DNA of 64,000 nucleotides. Source: Isoetes taiwanensis (taxonomy: Eukaryota > Streptophyta > Lycopodiopsida > Isoetales > Isoetaceae). Both the position numbers and the translations under genes were made by a program. Below, one piece after another: positions 58,314 through 64,000 of this stretch. The DNA lies in NCBI GenBank assembly GCA_021234155.1, contig JAJEKV010000105.1, forward strand, positions 1,588,494 to 1,652,493. The letters are read 5' to 3'. A model generated the notes under the pieces. That model was given only the letters and a program-made list of their open reading frames with translations. It ran no database searches and had not been told where the DNA came from. Numbering within the stretch: the stretch's first letter is position 1; each line of letters begins with the position of its first letter.

Positions 58314-60956
58314 TGTAACGGACCTGGCCACTTGATGGTGCAGCATACGTATTTAAATACGCATGTATACATGCATGGCGTGCATGCATGTGTAGAGAGC
58401 TTAAAAGCAAGGTTTTCTTGTGTTTTTGAGAAGGAGCCTTGCAAAGCTTTTTTGTAGAAGGCGAGGAAATTGCAAAGCATAGAAGGATTACATTGGAGAC
58501 ACCAAAGAGGCAAGAGCTTGGAGATCACATCAAGAACGGCATCAAACATCTTCTTACAGGTGGGGTTTTGTTGAGTTAATCTGAGGTACATGGGCTGATA
58601 TCATTGGATTTATGCATGAATTGATAAGAAGGTTTGGCTATGTATGTTCGAGAAAGTATGGCGTGTAGAAACATCGGAGGAGCGAAAGATGGAATAGAAG
58701 CTAATCTAGATGCATGGTAATTATCCTAAAAGAGCACGGGTAGGCGAAATTGATGCGGGGAGGAATCTAGTTGAAATTATGGGCTGCAACAAGCGGTTTT
58801 TCATGCAACAGAGGCGGAATAAATCGCCCGGCGTGAGCGAGAAGATGCGGAAACATCCCGATATGACATGGAACAGGCCGATTTGGGCATTAGAACCCCG
58901 ATGCATTGTGGGCAGCAGCTCGAAAAGTTGCACCCCGGTGCACGTAACCGATCTGTTTGTTGGTTGTTTTCGTTGTTTTTATTTGTCCTTTTCCTTGATG
59001 TCTTGTTAACAAATGTCATGTACACCTTAAATAAAGTTATAAGAAGTGGATAAATAAATATACAAGGGTATAAGGGAAACTATGGAAATTACAAAGGCGG
59101 GGATCTAGCACGGACTATCCACAATAGTAAGTTGAAGACACGGATGTAGGAGATAGGTCTGATTTGATTATTAGTTATTTAAGTATGCTTTGTTGAATTA
59201 AACAAGATAAGGTCCTAAAGTAACATGAGGCATTGAGCAGTGGTTTTACGGAGATGGGGCCTGGTTTTATGGTAAGTTGGCGAGAGGTTATATCGGTTTT
59301 GCGGTCATGAGGTCTGTGGATTTTTTAAGCCGAAGTGCAAGATTTGGAGTTTCCACATTAAAGGCATTAATAAATCTTAAGCTATGGAAAGTGGATTTTT
59401 AATTAGAATATTAAAAAACCTTAGCTAACAATGGTTCAAAAAGAAATAGATGTTGGAACTTTGGAGATCACGGAGAAGTTGGGCGGGAGAGCAAATATGA
59501 GGTATATGGAGTGTCGGATGAGGCTATGGCATGGAGCCTTTGTTAGTCTAAGTGTATACATGTAAGTTTCTAAGTTGTTGCATTGTATTTTATCAAAGGC
59601 ATCATAGCTAATGGATTATCCCCATGGGAGAATGGTTATGAGGCAAGTATTGCATTGTGTGGATTGGTAGTATCTTTCCTTGTTCAAACCAAACGTACGT
59701 CGGAGCTACATCAATGATAGCCATGCTTGTGACTTCATCGGCGTGATTAGATTGTGATCATCACCGTGTCGATAAGTTTAGCTACTCAGACATGGTATTG
59801 GATGAGAATTATATGTAAGAGGTATGGTAAGTTACTATGACCAGCGGATTTGCTCGGTGGCTAATGTGGAGTTGCATTCCTTAATGGGGGGAGAATCGCC
59901 TTAGCGTAAAAATATTGTAAGTATTGTGAAAATGATGAGATATACTTCTATGTCATTGTAAGGTTCATTGGGAAAGCTACTTCAGCGGGGTATGGGCAAC
60001 CTCGAATTGGTATGATCTAGGCACATGTATAGGGAATATTCTAATGAACTTCACATGTCTTGGTCTTTGCATTGTTCCTTTGTTGTCTTGGTATTTGATC
60101 ATGTCTATTGGAACCTCAGGGGTCGGGCTTCTAGGTTCGGTGGCCTAGGTTGCTCAGACATGCTCATGTTCACTGTATTCTATGTTGTATTCTTGTACTC
60201 TGTGACAGGGGCGTAGTTCTCGGCGGGGATTGCTCGTCGATCAACTCTTGTGAACTCCCATGGTAAGAGGTCCTCCGGTGCGGGCGTGGGCTGAGAGAGG
60301 GTATCGATCTGAGGTTCACCCCACCACCTTCTGGGGCTTGGAATGTAAGCTATTTGTTTGGGCAATATATCGCTAGCGGGGGCTGTATATAGGGTACATT
60401 TGAGCTTCCCATTGTGCCGGAGCTATGTTTATGATGATTTGGTATTTTGGCTATGTTCTTTGCTTACATTTGCTCATATGTTATATTCCTTTGCATTAGG
60501 TTGTCATTGTCTTATGCTTGTGCTCACGTAGGATTTTTAAATGCGTGTTTGTGCTTACCCAAGATTTGCGAGTATTTCCATGCATGCATGGCGAGCCGGG
60601 GATCCCCACTTAGTCATGAGGACTAACCCGGTGAGTGCATATGTGCGATGAATGAGCAAAGGCGATAGTCAAGCTAATGGTAGCGGTCACGGTTGTGGCT
60701 CGTGGTTGGCGAGAAGATTCTAGGGTTGAATTGCTAGAGTTGGATGTTATCTCTATCGAGAATGTTGACTTATTGGATGTTGACCTTACCTGATTATATT
60801 TGAGTTTATAAACATTTGTTCATTGAATTTGGAGTAAGTAAGTTCAATTGAAAGGAAGATTTAATTCTTCACGGTATTATCAACCTAGAATTATAGAAGT
60901 TTGACAAGATCAGGAGGAGTTGCCGGGAGGGTCAACTTCGGCAGCTCGTCCACAGT

Positions 60957-60968
60957 TGGTATCAGAGC
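60957..60968 (+). other. Primer binding site, initiator tRNA-Met
   Basis: TGGTATCAGAGC, two bases after the LTR end, is the usual plant site complementary to the 3' end of initiator tRNA-Met. It fixes the 5' LTR boundary. Confidence 0.9.
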
Positions 60969-61271
60969 AATGTTGGATCTTTGGGAGTTGACATGGCAAA
61001 TCAGAGAGTAAGTTGAGATTGTGGAATTATGATGCTAATGGTTTTTCTTTCAGGAGATGGTATCCTCAGAGGGAGGAGCAGTATCTGGAGGCTTGGTGGT
61101 TAGCAATAAAGTGATAAGGGAGAATTCTCCATGTAAGCGATGGAAGTAACTTTTGACAATGTTGAGGTACAATTTCCCTTGTAGTTTGGTGAATACATGA
61201 TCATGATAGTTATAAGGGATTTGAGAAGTGCTTGGATCTATGATTGACCCATGAGGACATGGGTTAATTTT

Positions 61272-61283
61272 AGAAGGGGAGAC
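61272..61283 (+). other. Polypurine tract of the nested element
   Basis: AGAAGGGGAGAC lies directly before the 3' LTR (TGTAACGG) and would prime plus-strand DNA synthesis. Confidence 0.8.
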
Positions 61284-63031
61284 TGTAACGGACCTGGCCA
61301 CTTGATGGTGCAGCATGCGTATTTAAATATGCATGTATACATGCATGGCGTGCATGCATGTGTAGAGAGCTTAAAAGCAAGGTTTTCTTGTGTTTTTGAG
61401 AAGGAGCCTTGCAAAGCTTTTGTAGAAGGCCTAGAGGAAGTGCGAGCATAGAAGGATTACGTTGGAGACACCAAAGAGGCAAGAGCTTGGAGATCACATC
61501 AAGAAGCGGCATCAAACATCTTCTTTGGTGGGGTTTTGTTGAGTTAATCGAGGTACATGGGCTGATATCATTGGATTTATGCATGAATTGATAAGAAGGT
61601 TTGGCTATGTATGTTCGAGAAAGTATGGCGTGTAGAAACATCCAGAGGAACGAAAGATGGAATAGAAGCTAATCTAGATGCATGGTAATTATCCTAAAAG
61701 AGCCTGGAGTAGGCCGAAATTGATGCGGGGAGGAATCTAGTTGAGAAATTATGGGGCTGCAACAGCGGTTTTCATGCAACAGACGGAATCGTACGCCCGT
61801 GAGCCGAAGATGCGGAAACATCCCGATATGACATGGAACAGGCCGATTTGGGCATTAGAACCCGATGCATTGTGGGCAGCTCCGAAAAGTTGCAACCCGG
61901 TCTGTAACCCGATCTGTTTGTTGGTTGTTTCGTTGTTTTTATTTGTCCTTTTCCTTGATGTCTTGTTAACAAATGTCATGTACACCTTAAATAAAGTTAT
62001 AAGAAGTGGATAAATAAATATACAAGGAGTATAAAGGAAACTATGGAAGTACAAGGCGGGGGATCTAGCCTGGACTATCCACAATAGTAAGTTCGATCTG
62101 AGATGTAGGAGATAGGTCGATTTGATTATTAGTTATTTAAGTATGCTTTGTTGAATTAAATAAGATAAGGTCCTAAAGTAACATGAGGCATTGAACGCAG
62201 TGGTTTATGGAGATGGGGCTGGTTTTATGGTAAGTTGGCGGAGGCTATATCGATTCGGTCATGAGGTCCTGTGGATTTTTAAGCCCGGAAGTGCAAGATT
62301 TGGAGTTTCCACATTAAGGCGCATTAATAAATCTTAAGCTATGGAAAGTGGGTTTTTAATTAGAATATTAAAAACCTTAGCTAACAATGGTTCAAAAAGA
62401 AATAGATGTTGGAACTTTGGAGATCCGGAGAAGTTGAGCCGGAGAGCAATATGAGGTATATGGAGTGTCCGGATGAGGCTATGGCGTGGAGCACCTTTGT
62501 TAGTCTAAGTGTATACATGTAAGTTTCTAAGTTGTTGCATTGTATTTTATCAAAGGCATCATAGCTAATGGATTATCCCCATGGGAGAATGGTTATGAGG
62601 CAAGTATTGCATTGTGTGGATTGGTAGTATCTTTCCTTGTTAAAAAGAAAATGCGTAGGCATCGGAGCTACATCAATGATAGCCATGCTTGTGACTTCAT
62701 CGGCGTGATTAGATTGTGATCATCACCGTGTCGAAGTTTAGCTACTCCGACATGGTATTGGATGAGAATTATATGTAAGAGGTATGGTAAGTTACTATGA
62801 CCAGCAGTTTATCGAAGCTAATGTGGAGTTGCATTCCTTAATGGGGAATCGCCTTAGCGTAAAAGTGAAAAGTATTGTGAAAATGCTAAGTATGAGATAT
62901 ACTTCTATGTCATTGTAAGGTTCATTGGGAAATCTACTTCAACTGGTATGGGCAACCTTGGCAACGGTATGATCTAGGCACATGTATAGGGAATATTCTA
63001 ATGAACTTCACATGTCTTGGTCTTTGCATTG

Positions 63032-63080
63032 GGGAGGCTGCGGATGATTTGAGGACAGCATCAAGTCAAGGTGGGGAGAA
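63032..63080 (+). other. Resumed Gypsy pol C-terminus and polypurine tract
   Basis: The frame GAGGCTGCG... encodes EAADDLRTASSQGGENV, the usual closing residues of such polyproteins. AAGGTGGGGAGAA immediately before the LTR is the polypurine tract. Between 58313 and this point the Gypsy sequence for the integrase C-terminus is missing. Confidence 0.7.
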
Positions 63081-64000
63081 TGTGGCGTTCCGGCATAATA
63101 TACGCGAACATGCTCGTATATTATACTGTATTCGTCACCCATACACATCACGGATGACATGTACTTGGTGGTTGTAGTAGGTTGCACCTAGGGGGCAACT
63201 TTGAATATTGTGCATGTAGTAGGTTGTAAACATACACAATTAATAACTCCATGGACCCCATTGCCAAATGGCTAAACCCCATTTGCCAATGATTAACCTA
63301 ACCCTAAGAGTTTCTATATAAGGGCTTCCCCTTAAACCCTAAACCCTTTTCTTCTCTTTGCATTTTAGGGTTTCCATAGAGCTCCTTTCCCATTTCGCAT
63401 TTAGGGTTCTCTTGAGCATTGTCTTGCATTTGGCCAAGCCAGGACTCCAATTCGCATTGTTGCTCTCAAAACCGATCTTTGCACAACATATCATCGAGTA
63501 GCAGCCATCTTCAGCAAGATTAGAGGCATGGATACATTCCAAGGATCCGGAGCAGGTCAAGGACCAGGTATCTAGTCATTATGTTGTGCAAAGCCATCTT
63601 TGGGCTAGGCAGTAAGGTAGTTTAGCATATTCATTCAGCCATAGAGGCCTTATAGATCCCAAGATCATAAGCCCTAACTAAGGAACCTAACTTGGATGTT
63701 TAGATAGATAGATTAGATGATGTTCTTCATTTGGATGTTACGTGATGATATTGGTATTTCATTAAACATGACCTCCATGTATTGGGAAGGGGGTAGAGGC
63801 CTAAAATTGATGTATAGCGATGATTCTAGGCAACCTACTAGTTAGAATTACTAGATAAGGTGCATTAACAAGAGCCCAGGGTTGAAGGTGGAGGGTCTAG
63901 AACCGGTTGGGCAGAACAAGGAGGTACTTGTCCCAACACGAGACCAAGATTAGGGGAGTGTAAAGCCTATGGGGGATTCTAGTGAGCTAGGTCTAATGCC
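63081..64000 (+). repeat. LTR c of the Gypsy element, runs off the window
   Basis: It starts TGTGGCGTTCC and has the same hairpin (CATAATATACG ... CGTATATTATAC) and GGTTGCACCTAGGGGGCAAC block as LTRs a and b. TATATAA lies at 63315-63321, followed by CTTAAACCCTAAACCC (telo-box-like), so transcription would start near 63345. A 3' boundary is not visible in the window. The short frame ATGGATACATTCC at 63527 has a partner in LTR a. The minus-strand frame at 63560-63339 is a shadow. Confidence 0.75.
63315..63321 (+). promoter_or_regulatory. TATA box of LTR c
   Basis: CTATATAAGGG is in the same position in LTR a (CATATAAGGG, 50981) and LTR b (CTATATATGGG, 51424). It is followed by telo-box-like AAACCCTAAA in LTRs a and c. 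Confidence 0.6.

Larger units (their letters stand above)
58314..63031 (+). mobile_element. Non-coding LTR element with giant LTRs, nested in Gypsy
   Basis: The 5' LTR is 58314-60954 (2641 bp, TG...CA), the internal region is only 60955-61283 (329 bp), and the 3' LTR starts at 61284. The 3' LTR aligns with 58314-60078 of the 5' LTR and then stops at 63031, so it lacks its last 880 bp or so. A primer binding site and polypurine tract are in the right places. No gag or pol remains, so mobility would need proteins from another element. It interrupts the Gypsy integrase in the same orientation. GAAGT precedes the insertion; the other flank is lost. The LTRs are larger than in TRIMs and the interior far smaller than in classic LARDs. 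Confidence 0.85.

Noticed and set aside
1-64000. CRISPR arrays, bacterial defence operons, rRNA or tRNA genes, organelle DNA insertions
   Set aside because: No regular repeat-spacer arrays, no operon-like gene packing, no rRNA or tRNA sequence that I recognise, and no recognisable plastid or mitochondrial genes.

Overview
The window is nuclear DNA from a land plant with a large, repeat-rich genome. The evidence is a PLS-class PPR gene, plant-type ALKBH1, MRS2, trihelix and LRR sequences, introns with GT-AG (and some GC-AG) borders, Ty3/Gypsy LTR elements primed by initiator tRNA-Met, and microsatellite-tailed LINEs. A fern or other non-seed plant fits best, but that is an inference. There are no bacterial operons, rRNA or tRNA genes, or CRISPR arrays.

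Only three loci look like intact host-type genes. (1) A minus-strand gene of unknown function runs off the left edge (1-3214), with a 536-codon exon open to the window border. (2) A complete eight-exon ALKBH1-type Fe(II)/2-oxoglutarate dioxygenase lies on the plus strand (23394-25489), reconstructed here exon by exon. (3) An intronless 730-residue PPR gene lies on the minus strand (44531-46723); a decayed DYW-like remnant lies beyond its stop codon. Relics of other plant genes are scattered around them: an LRR receptor-like pseudogene (28.6-30.5 kb), an MRS2 magnesium-transporter pseudogene (36.5-37.2 kb), a trihelix DNA-binding fragment (47.4 kb) and two PPR fragments.

Most of the rest is mobile DNA. 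4-9.6 kb holds a foldback/MITE family, one copy of which sits at the centre of a 1.4-kb near-perfect palindrome. 15.4-22.7 kb is a candidate 7.3-kb DNA transposon, with imperfect GGGTG-type terminal inverted repeats, a possible AAAG target duplication, a decayed multi-exon DDE-like transposase and a convergent gene for a coiled-coil/RING-like protein. 26.0, 27.6, 48.0 and 51.7 kb carry non-LTR retroelement 3' ends that share a CCGTGGACG motif followed by different microsatellite tails. 39.4-41.05 kb is a decayed Crypton-like tyrosine recombinase. 50.8-52.6 kb has two head-to-tail LTRs abutting the 3' exons of a hAT-type transposase.

53.9-64 kb is a decayed Gypsy element (gag, protease, RT, RNase H, integrase). 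It is split by a non-coding LTR element with 2.64-kb LTRs and only 329 bp of internal sequence (primer binding site and polypurine tract but no gene). The Gypsy 3' end and its LTR resume at 63032. Coding, splicing and family calls come from reading the sequence alone; no database search was possible.
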